From Candidatus Enterococcus moelleringii (lineage in GTDB: Bacteria; Bacillota; Bacilli; Lactobacillales; Enterococcaceae): a DNA stretch of 64,000 nt. Both the position numbers and the translations under genes were made by a program. The notes under the pieces were generated by a model. That model ran no database searches and was not told the origin of the DNA. It saw only the letters and a program-made list of their open reading frames with translations. Positions 55,482 through 62,615 of this stretch are shown piece after piece. Where the stretch lies: contig NZ_JAFREM010000004.1 of the NCBI RefSeq assembly GCF_017377575.1, forward strand, positions 372,001-436,000. The letters are read 5' to 3'. Each line of letters opens with the position of its first letter. The stretch's first letter is position 1.

Positions 55482-55748
55482 CTAACAATTTTTATGACAA
55501 AAAAATTCGATCATGCAAGATACACATGATCGAAGGCCGCTATTTTGCTGTTTTTTTTTTTTCTTCATTATATAAAGAGACAGGTGGGCGAGGATAAGCA
55601 TAACAAAGGGAATGCTTCCGATGATGATCATCGACCGAGGAAGCCAACCAACCGGCGGGGCCATTCCGGCGGCCGCAAGAACCACCAGCGTGATTCCGCA
55701 AACATTATAAAGTATTAGAATCGCTTTGTTTAATTTATCAACCATCAT
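55482..55748 (-). CDS. Small membrane protein with an A12 tract in its 3' end
   Basis: 88 residues as read. Two membrane helices (AILILYNVCGITLVVLAAAGM and SMIIIGSIPFVMLILAHLSLYI) then a Lys run coded by twelve A. In the present frame the protein runs through a good terminator (55499-55534) before stopping. With one more or two fewer A it would end KKKKTAK just ahead of that terminator, which looks more natural. It overlaps the HTH gene by 11 nt and follows GGAGG. Confidence 0.6.
   Translation of the reverse strand: MMVDKLNKAILILYNVCGITLVVLAAAGMAPPVGWLPRSMIIIGSIPFVMLILAHLSLYIMKKKKKQQNSGLRSCVSCMIEFFCHKNC
55499..55534 (-). terminator. Intrinsic terminator inside the 3' end of the small membrane protein frame
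   Basis: TTCGATCATG / CATGATCGAA perfect 10-bp stem, 9-nt loop, followed by seven T on the minus strand. Confidence 0.85.
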
Positions 55749-56028
55749 TTTTCTCCTCCTTCACCTTAGGAATCCCATAATAATTTCGCAAATTTTGTGA
55801 ATTGGCTAGGTAATCCAGGAAGCTGGGTTTTCCTCGTCCGATCAATTTGTCTACGCTGATTTCGTACAGTCGACTTAATTCGACTAACTGATCAACAGCA
55901 GGATAGCTTTTATCTAACTCCCATTTCGAAATAGTTTGAGGGGTAACATGCAAAATATTAGCTAGTTGTTTCTGGGTGAATTTGTGCTTCTCACGGAAAT
56001 ATTTAAGCTGTGAACCGATCTTAATCAT
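55738..56028 (-). CDS. Small HTH (XRE) regulator
   Basis: 96 residues. Helix-turn-helix LKYFREKHKFTQKQLANILHVTPQTISKWELDKSYPAVDQLVELSRLYEISVDKLIG spans residues 8-65, with a short tail. It is translationally coupled to the small membrane protein, a common regulator/membrane-protein pair. The nested palindromes at 56101-56142 lie about 75 bp upstream and may be its own operator. Confidence 0.88.
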   Translation of the reverse strand: MIKIGSQLKYFREKHKFTQKQLANILHVTPQTISKWELDKSYPAVDQLVELSRLYEISVDKLIGRGKPSFLDYLANSQNLRNYYGIPKVKEEKNDG

Positions 56029-56100
56029 AAGCTATCCCTCCTCTCTTTAAGTATAACCTATACCATAAAAACAGAGATAGCTTTTCCAGCTAACTAATTT

Positions 56101-56142
56101 GTTGAGTGGGGATTTCCCCACTCAACGCAGCGTTGAGTTATT
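56101..56142. promoter_or_regulatory. Nested palindromes, possible operator
   Basis: GTTGAGTGGGG / CCCCACTCAAC (56101-56126) is a perfect 11-bp inverted repeat. Its right arm is shared with CTCAACGC-A-GCGTTGAG (8-bp arms). The unit GTTGAG thus occurs three times in alternating direction, upstream of the XRE gene. Confidence 0.5.
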
Positions 56143-56162
56143 GATATGACAGCCTTTATCCG

Positions 56163-56200
56163 AAAAAAAGCACAAGAAACCTTAGCTTGATTTCTTGCAC
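56163..56200 (-). terminator. Terminator after the cupin gene
   Basis: Minus-strand GTGCAAGAAA / TTTCTTGTGC stem followed by a run of seven T. Confidence 0.8.
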
Positions 56201-56210
56201 CTTTTTATAC

Positions 56211-56615
56211 CTATATAGCTTCAAATGCTTCACTGGATACGGCCTCCAACCACTGGACATTGCCTTTAGTGATCGCTAAATGTTCGAACCATTCATTCTC
56301 CGCGGCACCATGCCAATGCTTAATATCCGGATGAGTGATCACCACATCGCCTGGACTGAGTACACGAATTTCGTGGCCTTCTTCTTGATACAGGCCGCAG
56401 CCTTTTGTAACAAGCAGAATTTGATAGCCATTTTTATGTACATGCCAGTTGGTACGGCTTGCCGGCTCTTGAATCACATTGGCAATCCCAACATCCACTC
56501 TAGGATCATTGACAACATCCGACAAATAACTGTTGCCTTCAAAAAATTTAGCAGCCAGTTCATTTGTTTGGCCAATTGAGACCAATTTCTCTGGTAGTTT
56601 CTTCATTTTATCCAT
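56211..56615 (-). CDS. Cupin-domain protein
   Basis: 134 residues, a single double-stranded beta-helix. Metal-binding motif 1 reads NWHVHKNGYQILLVTKGCGLYQEEG and motif 2 reads PGDVVITHPDIKHWHGA. It resembles small stand-alone cupins related to carboxymuconolactone/quercetinase-like proteins of unknown substrate. The ATG 56615 has AGAGGA 6 nt upstream. Single-gene unit. Confidence 0.85.
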   Translation of the reverse strand: MDKMKKLPEKLVSIGQTNELAAKFFEGNSYLSDVVNDPRVDVGIANVIQEPASRTNWHVHKNGYQILLVTKGCGLYQEEGHEIRVLSPGDVVITHPDIKHWHGAAENEWFEHLAITKGNVQWLEAVSSEAFEAI

Positions 56616-56745
56616 TTCCATTCCTCTTTTCCTGCTTATTTAGTACTATATCAGTTAACCTGAACGTTAAGTCAACAAGTATTTACTGACAAAAACCAGG
56701 CAGACTTCAGCAGCCAAAATCCACCTGTGCTTATTCAACTATAAA

Positions 56746-57834
56746 TTATTCTTGCAAACTTACCTTCACTAGCTGATCGTCATTATCTGAAGGACTGCCG
56801 CGGCCGTCGCGATTATTGGTGATGAAATAAAGATCATCCCCATCAATATACACATCGCGAATTCTGCCAAAATCACTGATCAGCTCGCTTGTCTGATTAT
56901 TCTCCAAATCAAACTCCAGTACCGCCTCACCTCGTAAAGCCGCAACATACAATTTCTGATCATGATAGCCCATTCCCGATGGTGCCCAGGTCTGGTTGCC
57001 GGAGCTAAACAACGGCGCTTCCATCCCATCTTGCGTTTCATTGCCTTCAATCACCGGCCAGCCGTAGTTTTTCCCAGCTTCGATCACATTGATCTCGTCA
57101 TCGGCACTGGCGCCATGCTCACTGGCATACATCGTATCATCCGTCGACCAAGTCAACCCTTGGGAATTGCGATGACCGTAAGTATAAATGTAGGAATCGG
57201 TAAACGGATTGTCTCCAGGAATCGAGCCATCCAAATTCAAACGTAAAATTTTCCCAGCCAAAGAACCCATGTCCTGAGCATTGTCCGGCTCAGAAGCATC
57301 ACCTGTGGTCACGTACAGCTTGTCATCTGGCCCGATTTTCATTCGTCCGCCATGATGATTGTTGCCGCTAGGGATCTCATCCAGCAACACTTCCGTTTCC
57401 CGCCATTGATTTCCGTCTAACTGCAATTGAACAATCCGATTCATCCGACCATCCGCACCTTCGTAAGTGTAATACCCATAAGCTACATTGGAAGTGGCAA
57501 AATCCGGACGAAGCACAAAGCCTAAAAATCCCGCTTCCGAAGCCGAAGACAACGTCTCTTCAAAGGCAACCGGCTGCTGCTGGGTTTCACCGTCTTCGAT
57601 CTTGATGACATTTCCGCCTCGTTCAGTCAGATAAAAGGTCTCGCCCTGCTTTTCAATTGACCATGGGACATCCAAGTTATCTGCGATTACCTCTGTGTCC
57701 GTATTTGTAGTCGGGGCACTGCTGGAACTCGCAGTCTCCTGTGTAGAAATTGCTGTGTTTGGGTCCGAATCATTTTGCGTGCAGCCTGCTAAAAAGAGGG
57801 CTGCCATGGCACTAAGAATCAGTATTCTTTTCAT
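56746..57834 (-). CDS. PQQ-type sugar dehydrogenase-like lipoprotein (GSDH family)
   Basis: 362 residues. A lipobox (LSAMAALFLAGC) marks a membrane-attached lipoprotein, followed by an Ser/Thr linker and a six-bladed beta-propeller. GFLGFVLRPDF, NHHGGRMKIGPDDKLYVTTGDA, KILRLNLDGSIPGDNPF, YTYGHRNSQGLTW, ASEHGASADDEINVIEAGKNYGWP match the glucose/sorbosone dehydrogenase family. Lactic acid bacteria do not make PQQ, so the cofactor or activity may differ. ATG 57834 lies 8 nt after GGAG. Confidence 0.88.
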   Translation of the reverse strand: MKRILILSAMAALFLAGCTQNDSDPNTAISTQETASSSSAPTTNTDTEVIADNLDVPWSIEKQGETFYLTERGGNVIKIEDGETQQQPVAFEETLSSASEAGFLGFVLRPDFATSNVAYGYYTYEGADGRMNRIVQLQLDGNQWRETEVLLDEIPSGNNHHGGRMKIGPDDKLYVTTGDASEPDNAQDMGSLAGKILRLNLDGSIPGDNPFTDSYIYTYGHRNSQGLTWSTDDTMYASEHGASADDEINVIEAGKNYGWPVIEGNETQDGMEAPLFSSGNQTWAPSGMGYHDQKLYVAALRGEAVLEFDLENNQTSELISDFGRIRDVYIDGDDLYFITNNRDGRGSPSDNDDQLVKVSLQE

Positions 57835-57943
57835 TGTCATCACTCCTGCTCTTTTTTTAACCGCTTTCTTCTTCTCTTTCTAAAGTACCATCTAAAAAAA
57901 GATCTTGTAAAAAAATATGCCCATTCCTAAAATCTCGACACAA

Positions 57944-57985
57944 CAAAAAAGCTGGATGTAAGCAGCAATTTGCCTACATCCAGCT
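57944..57985 (-). terminator. Terminator after the 139-residue hypothetical gene
   Basis: AGCTGGATGTA / TACATCCAGCT 11-bp stem followed by TTTTTT on the minus strand. Confidence 0.85.
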
Positions 57986-58002
57986 GGAATTCCATTATTT
58001 AG

Positions 58003-58422
58003 TTAGTTGACAGAATGCTGTTCAAAGGATGCTTGAATCAATGACAGATGAAAATCTGAGATCGTGCTGTACGCAGCACAGTCGAATTCACTATCCTCTA
58101 AGGTCCCACCCTCAGCAATCAGAACCGGTGTGAAGCCTTTACTAGCCGCCTTTTCCAATCGTTCGATTGAATTGTCGATAAAGTATTTCGTCTTGTAGTC
58201 AAAGGCTTTTTGGCTAAAAACTTCTTCAGCTGGTAGGTAGAAACTCAAGTTTTCCTGAACAGTTTCATCAGGAGTTGAACCTTCATCCACTAAAACCAAG
58301 CCTGTTTCAAACTGTCTCCGCCGCAAATATTCCACTAATTTCAGGCATTCCGCATCCATACATCGCTTCGCGTCCGTCGCGTCCAAAAAAATGTCTTCTG
58401 TTGCCAGCACCAGTTTCTCCAT
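58003..58422 (-). CDS. Hypothetical protein, possibly HAD-like
   Basis: 139 residues. The start EKLVLATEDIFLDATDAKRCMDAECLKLVEYLRRRQFETGLVLVDEG resembles a Rossmann-type first strand with acidic residues, and the late segment FTPVLIAEGGTLEDSEFDCAAYSTISDF could be a motif IV-like region. The DxD of true HAD phosphatases is not evident. The ATG 58422 lies 9 nt after AGGAG. Single gene with its own terminator. Confidence 0.6.
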   Translation of the reverse strand: MEKLVLATEDIFLDATDAKRCMDAECLKLVEYLRRRQFETGLVLVDEGSTPDETVQENLSFYLPAEEVFSQKAFDYKTKYFIDNSIERLEKAASKGFTPVLIAEGGTLEDSEFDCAAYSTISDFHLSLIQASFEQHSVN

Positions 58423-58583
58423 ACCTACCAACTCCTAGTTTCGCCATATTTTTAAAAAGTGAGCAATCACTTGTTAAGCAAAGTCTTCAAAATGCATTAG
58501 TGAATATTTTCACAATTTGGTATAATCTGAATTATACGACCCTTTTGAGCAGGTGTCAACCGATATCCAGTTCGAGGGTATAC

Positions 58584-58615
58584 AAAAAAGACAAGTCCCC
58601 TATTATGAAGACTTG
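58584..58615 (-). terminator. Terminator after the zinc-ribbon protein gene
   Basis: Minus-strand GCAAGTC / GACTTGTC stem followed by TTTTTT. Confidence 0.7.
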
Positions 58616-58632
58616 CCAAAAATATTCATTAA

Positions 58633-59604
58633 TTAATAAGAAATCCAGACCTCATTCACACCGGCACCTTTTACTACTCCGTCAGTTAAAGCTAAGCGTG
58701 AGGAATATGAAAGGTATCCATAGAACGTTTGGGTTCCGCCACCATCCCATTGAACATTGATTTGTACATCTGGTCGAATGGATTTGGTGTTCGGCATCGT
58801 ACTAGGATACAAGGCGTTCGTTTCATAGCTTAGTATACTGCCACTTGCACCTGCAATCGTTGCTTTTCCGAAATACTGTGTTCCATTATAATTATTCTGA
58901 GTAACTCCACCATTGGCAGCAATCGTTAATGAACTTTGTTTTTGTCCACTTTGTGAATAATAGAAAGTGTAGGTGTTCGCCCACTTAGCAAGATCACCAG
59001 CAAACCCTCCATTAGAAACAGTTTGCGAATTGTTATTAGCCGCTTGATCGCTCATTTCCTTTTTCTTCTCATCCTGAATGCCATTATTATTTTCTTGGGT
59101 TAAGTCTTGAACAGCATCGCGAATGACTCGGAACTCATCTTTGGAAAGATCACTTACAGGAATTGAAGCAAGTAGTAAAGACGATTCTCGATATTCTCCA
59201 TTGATAGTCATTTCTTTAGCGTCGCGAATAATCTCATCGTATTTAGAAAGCTCATCTTCTACTGTATCAGATGTCTCCTCTGACTCCTCACTAGAAGATT
59301 CTTTCGAAATTGATGTGGTCCGTGAAGCTGCCGGTTCTGGATTGTTGTTTCCATAAGAAGCAAAAAAGATTCCACCGCCAACAACAACACCTAAAAGCAC
59401 AACTATTCCAATAATCCATGGTACTTTACTGCTTTGATTCGCTTTAGTAGTACGCCGAACAGGTGTGATCATCTCAGCCTCATCATTTTGGACATTATCT
59501 ACTGTAGTACTTTCTTCTGCAACTGAAGTTAATTTGTGTCCACATTGCTCACAAAATGCTGCATCTTTTTGATTGGCTGCTCCACAGTTTGGACAATATT
59601 TCAT
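58633..59604 (-). CDS. Zinc-ribbon membrane protein with extracellular domain
   Basis: 323 residues. A cytoplasmic zinc ribbon (YCPNCGAANQKDAAFCEQCGHKL, two CxxC pairs) is followed by one membrane segment (about 62-83, WIIGIVVLLGVVVGGGIFFASY), a Ser/Glu-rich stalk, a helical part and a beta-rich C-terminal domain (from LAKWANTYTFYYSQSG). The inside ribbon / outside domain layout suggests a regulator or assembly factor. Ligand unknown. ATG 59604 follows GGGAGTGG. It may be co-transcribed with the beta-lactamase-like gene 48 bp upstream. Confidence 0.8.
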   Translation of the reverse strand: MKYCPNCGAANQKDAAFCEQCGHKLTSVAEESTTVDNVQNDEAEMITPVRRTTKANQSSKVPWIIGIVVLLGVVVGGGIFFASYGNNNPEPAASRTTSISKESSSEESEETSDTVEDELSKYDEIIRDAKEMTINGEYRESSLLLASIPVSDLSKDEFRVIRDAVQDLTQENNNGIQDEKKKEMSDQAANNNSQTVSNGGFAGDLAKWANTYTFYYSQSGQKQSSLTIAANGGVTQNNYNGTQYFGKATIAGASGSILSYETNALYPSTMPNTKSIRPDVQINVQWDGGGTQTFYGYLSYSSRLALTDGVVKGAGVNEVWISY

Positions 59605-59651
59605 TTTTACCACTCCCTTTTCACTAGATCATTCTTATACCCATATAATTT

Positions 59652-60614
59652 CTATCTCAAAGCAATTAAAGTAAAATTCCCAATAGCATCCCGCATTCCT
59701 CCACTATTGGTTACACCATTCGAAAGAACTACTATTGCAAAGGGTTCATCTTCAGACATAACTAAACCTATATCATTCTCCACTGAAGGAAGTTCTCCCG
59801 TTTTATTAGCTACAACCACATCTCCAGGTAGTTTACTCGGAATCTTAGTTCTAACCTGTTGTCCCAACATTAACTCAAGCATAGACGAGTAAGGATAGGC
59901 CCCTCTATTTTGATATACTTTCTTTAAAAAAGCCATAGTATCGTTCAAAGATGTATAATTTTCTTTCCCCATACTCACAGCTTGTTCATCCAACATTTTC
60001 CGTTGCAATTGTGTATCCGTATATCCAGAGGTTTGGAAATAGGCGTTTAACTGCTCCATTCCAATTTGATCAATGATTGCATTTGTAGCGCTGTTGTCAC
60101 TGTTTTGAATCATGCGTCGTGTAAGCTCGCTTAAAGGCTCACCGTTGACAATAGTTTGCATATCCATATTGGTTTCGAATATATAGGACATGATAAAAAC
60201 TTTTATAACACTTGCGGATGGTGTAGGGATCGAATTTTGATTAGAAATGTACGTATCATCACTAAAATAGTAGACTCCATAACTGACTTGGCTGGCATTA
60301 GCTATTAAACCAGAATCATCCAAAATCACTGCTTTGGGTTCTTCTGCTGTACTAGATGATTCCGTACTTACTGTGCTAGTGACCGGCTCTTGTTGAGCAG
60401 AAGATGATTCACTAGTTACTGAACTTGCTTGACTAATCTTTTCTACTGTTTCCTTTGTTGAGGATTGAACTGTAGCAGCTTCTTCTACTTGTCTGCCTTT
60501 CACTATCTTTAGTGTAAAAAAGGTAACAAAACAAACAAGCATGAATATAGCGGTTACAACCAAAACCCATTGTCGTCTCTGTTTCTGCTGTTTTCTTCGG
60601 TCTATTTTTCTCAA
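59652..60614 (-). CDS. Class A beta-lactamase-like serine hydrolase, membrane-anchored
   Basis: 320 residues. One N-terminal anchor (WVLVVTAIFMLVCFVTFFTL) and a long Ser/Thr/Glu linker precede a domain with the SxxK motif SASVIKVF, the SDN motif QNSDNSATNAIIDQIG and the KTG motif VVANKTGELP. The fold is that of class A beta-lactamases (Beta-lactamase2). The Glu166 region is not obvious, so resistance cannot be assumed; a peptidoglycan-related role is equally likely. Divergent from the DUF975 gene. Confidence 0.85.
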   Translation of the reverse strand: MRKIDRRKQQKQRRQWVLVVTAIFMLVCFVTFFTLKIVKGRQVEEAATVQSSTKETVEKISQASSVTSESSSAQQEPVTSTVSTESSSTAEEPKAVILDDSGLIANASQVSYGVYYFSDDTYISNQNSIPTPSASVIKVFIMSYIFETNMDMQTIVNGEPLSELTRRMIQNSDNSATNAIIDQIGMEQLNAYFQTSGYTDTQLQRKMLDEQAVSMGKENYTSLNDTMAFLKKVYQNRGAYPYSSMLELMLGQQVRTKIPSKLPGDVVVANKTGELPSVENDIGLVMSEDEPFAIVVLSNGVTNSGGMRDAIGNFTLIALR

Positions 60615-60794
60615 TTTGGTTTTCCTTTTAAAATTTATTGACTAATGGAATTATATCAATAATACTTTCTGTATACAAACTATCCCCCCATTTATTTTTT
60701 CAATCTTTTCTGTTATTGTTAGGGTTGGGAAAAAGGGTTAGTGATTCATTCAAGGAGTTAACAGGCAGAAATAAATTAGTTAGGGTGAAGAAAA

Positions 60795-61730
60795 ATGAAA
60801 TATTGTCCAAATTGTGGTACGGAGTTAAACGCTGATGCAAAGTTTTGTCCCAAATGTGGCTATAACTTAATGCAAGGAATACCCAAGAGCGATGAACCTC
60901 TTGATCAACGTTTAGCTAACAAAATCAATCAAATGAAAACAGATGATGAATTTGAGTTACAGCTTGAAAAAGCAGAAGGAATGAATATTACTCGTGCAGA
61001 AATAAAGAAACGTGCGCAGGAAAAATTATCTGGAAGATACGGCGAATGGTGTAAAACAATTGTACTCTTGATTGCAGCTAACGCCATTGCTAGCTTTTTA
61101 TTACGATTAGCTTCCATGCGCTTCCTGACTAACAGTTATTACAGGTTGTTTGGTTTCCTTAATTATTTTTCCTATGACTACGGGTATGGTTACACAAATC
61201 CCTACACAGGATTTTCACAATTTTTATGGTTTTTAGTAATGCTTTTAGCTATTGTAGCCATCTTTTTTATAGCTGCTCTATCCAGTGCAGTTTTACAATG
61301 GTGCGCCATTCATACGTTAAGAGGACAACGAGCTGATGGATTAAAGATTTTTTCATACTTTGTAAGAGCACAGAAAAACAGAATTTTGAAAGCCAATGTA
61401 TTGATTGCTATTTATACATTCTTATGGTCATTACTCTTCATTATTCCGGGCATCATAAAGAGTGCATCTTATGCAATGACGAATTTTCTATTGGAAAAGA
61501 ATCCACAGTTAAGCGCCTCAGACGCAATCACTTTAAGCCGAGAAATTATGGATGGCTATAAGATTGAGTTTCTGATTCTGCGCTATTCATTCTTTTTCTG
61601 GAATTTGATACGCTTCTTCCTGTTTACCGATTTTTATATACTACCTTATCAAAATGTGACTGAAATTCAGTTCTTGGAAATGCTATATGAGCATTATGTA
61701 AAAGAGAACGCCACTGAAACTGCTGAATAA
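60795..61730 (+). CDS. Zinc-ribbon DUF975 membrane protein
   Basis: 311 residues. Zinc ribbon YCPNCGTELNADAKFCPKCGYNL at the start, a short linker, then a DUF975 membrane domain: IKKRAQEKLSGRYGEWCKTIVLLI, SSAVLQWCAIHTLRG, LWSLLFIIPGIIKSASYAMTNFLLEKNPQLSASDAITLSREIMDGYK. Five or six membrane segments. Function unknown. It shares the ribbon type with the protein at 58633 across the beta-lactamase-like gene. A -10-like element probably lies near 60715. Confidence 0.88.
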   Translation: MKYCPNCGTELNADAKFCPKCGYNLMQGIPKSDEPLDQRLANKINQMKTDDEFELQLEKAEGMNITRAEIKKRAQEKLSGRYGEWCKTIVLLIAANAIASFLLRLASMRFLTNSYYRLFGFLNYFSYDYGYGYTNPYTGFSQFLWFLVMLLAIVAIFFIAALSSAVLQWCAIHTLRGQRADGLKIFSYFVRAQKNRILKANVLIAIYTFLWSLLFIIPGIIKSASYAMTNFLLEKNPQLSASDAITLSREIMDGYKIEFLILRYSFFFWNLIRFFLFTDFYILPYQNVTEIQFLEMLYEHYVKENATETAE

Positions 61731-61735
61731 GTCAA

Positions 61736-61769
61736 AATGCACTTCCTGACAAAGGAGGTGCATTTTTTA
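61736..61769. terminator. Bidirectional terminator
   Basis: AAAATGCACTTCCT / AAGGAGGTGCATTTT stem with a short loop and T tail. Confidence 0.85.
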
Positions 61770-61776
61770 CTCTAAC

Positions 61777-62520
61777 CTACCCCTCCAACAAATAATGCAG
61801 CATCCTTTTATAATCATCATAAAACAGCTTGGTCTCCTTATACGCCATCGTCTCCTCCAGCGGCAGCTCTTCAATCCCCACTTGCGAGAACTGATAGATC
61901 ACTGCACCAGGATAAGACATAATCACTGGCGAATGAGTAGCGATAATAAGCTGCGAGCCTCCCTTGACCAAGCGGTGCATCTCCTGCAGCAAAGCAAATT
62001 GCCGACTAGTAGCCAGTCCCGCTTCCGGCTCGTCCAACAGATAAAAGCCTTGATCCCCGAAGCGGTTCTCAATAATTGCCAGCAACCCTTCTCCATGAGA
62101 ACGAGTATGCAGCGGCTGATGTCCATAAGAAGCATGAGCCAGTCCACCCTGCAGCGGATCACGCCCCAACTCCTCTAACTCAGAAGCTACATTATAATAG
62201 GTTTCCGAACGCAAAAAGAACTTCGTCCGCGGAATATCGCCTTTGCGAATTAAGCGCACGTGCTCATGCAGCTCCGAGTGACTCTCCACGGTAGAAAAGT
62301 TAAAATTCTGACTGCCGCCTTCTGGATTAATCCCGTAAGCCACCGCGATCGCTTCTAAAATAGTCGATTTCCCAGTGCCGTTATCGCCAGATAAGAAGGT
62401 CACTGGTGCGGTAAAGGGCAGTTTGCCATCCTGTTTGAGAATTTCTTTAATTGCCAGCACTTCATAAGGATAGCCATTTCTAGGCATTGTCTTAGCTAAT
62501 TGCATCTCGAAAACAAACAT
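61777..62520 (-). CDS. AAA/ABC-type ATPase of the predicted ATPase group
   Basis: 247 residues. Walker A FLSGDNGTGKSTILEAIAVAYG, ABC-like signature SHGEGLLAIIENRF, Walker B FYLLDEPEAGLATSRQ and the H-loop IIATHSPVIM are clear. No membrane partner or nuclease adjoins it, so it belongs to the stand-alone predicted ATPases (COG3910-like) rather than a transporter. ATG 62520 follows AAAGGAG. The permease gene upstream is a different system. Confidence 0.87.
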   Translation of the reverse strand: MFVFEMQLAKTMPRNGYPYEVLAIKEILKQDGKLPFTAPVTFLSGDNGTGKSTILEAIAVAYGINPEGGSQNFNFSTVESHSELHEHVRLIRKGDIPRTKFFLRSETYYNVASELEELGRDPLQGGLAHASYGHQPLHTRSHGEGLLAIIENRFGDQGFYLLDEPEAGLATSRQFALLQEMHRLVKGGSQLIIATHSPVIMSYPGAVIYQFSQVGIEELPLEETMAYKETKLFYDDYKRMLHYLLEG

Positions 62521-62557
62521 TGCTTCTCCTTTACTAATCGTTTGCTTCAATCATACA

Positions 62558-62613
62558 AGCTGACCGCCGTTAAGACAAGAATATCTCAATGGCGGCCAGC
62601 TTAATTTTTTTCT
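62558..62613 (+). terminator. Hairpin between ATPase and permease genes
   Basis: AAGCTGACCGCC / GGCGGCCAGCTT arms around about 30 nt, followed on the + strand by AATTTTTTT. On the minus strand, the direction of both genes, there is no T run, so its role is unclear. Confidence 0.45.
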
Positions 62614-62615
62614 AT

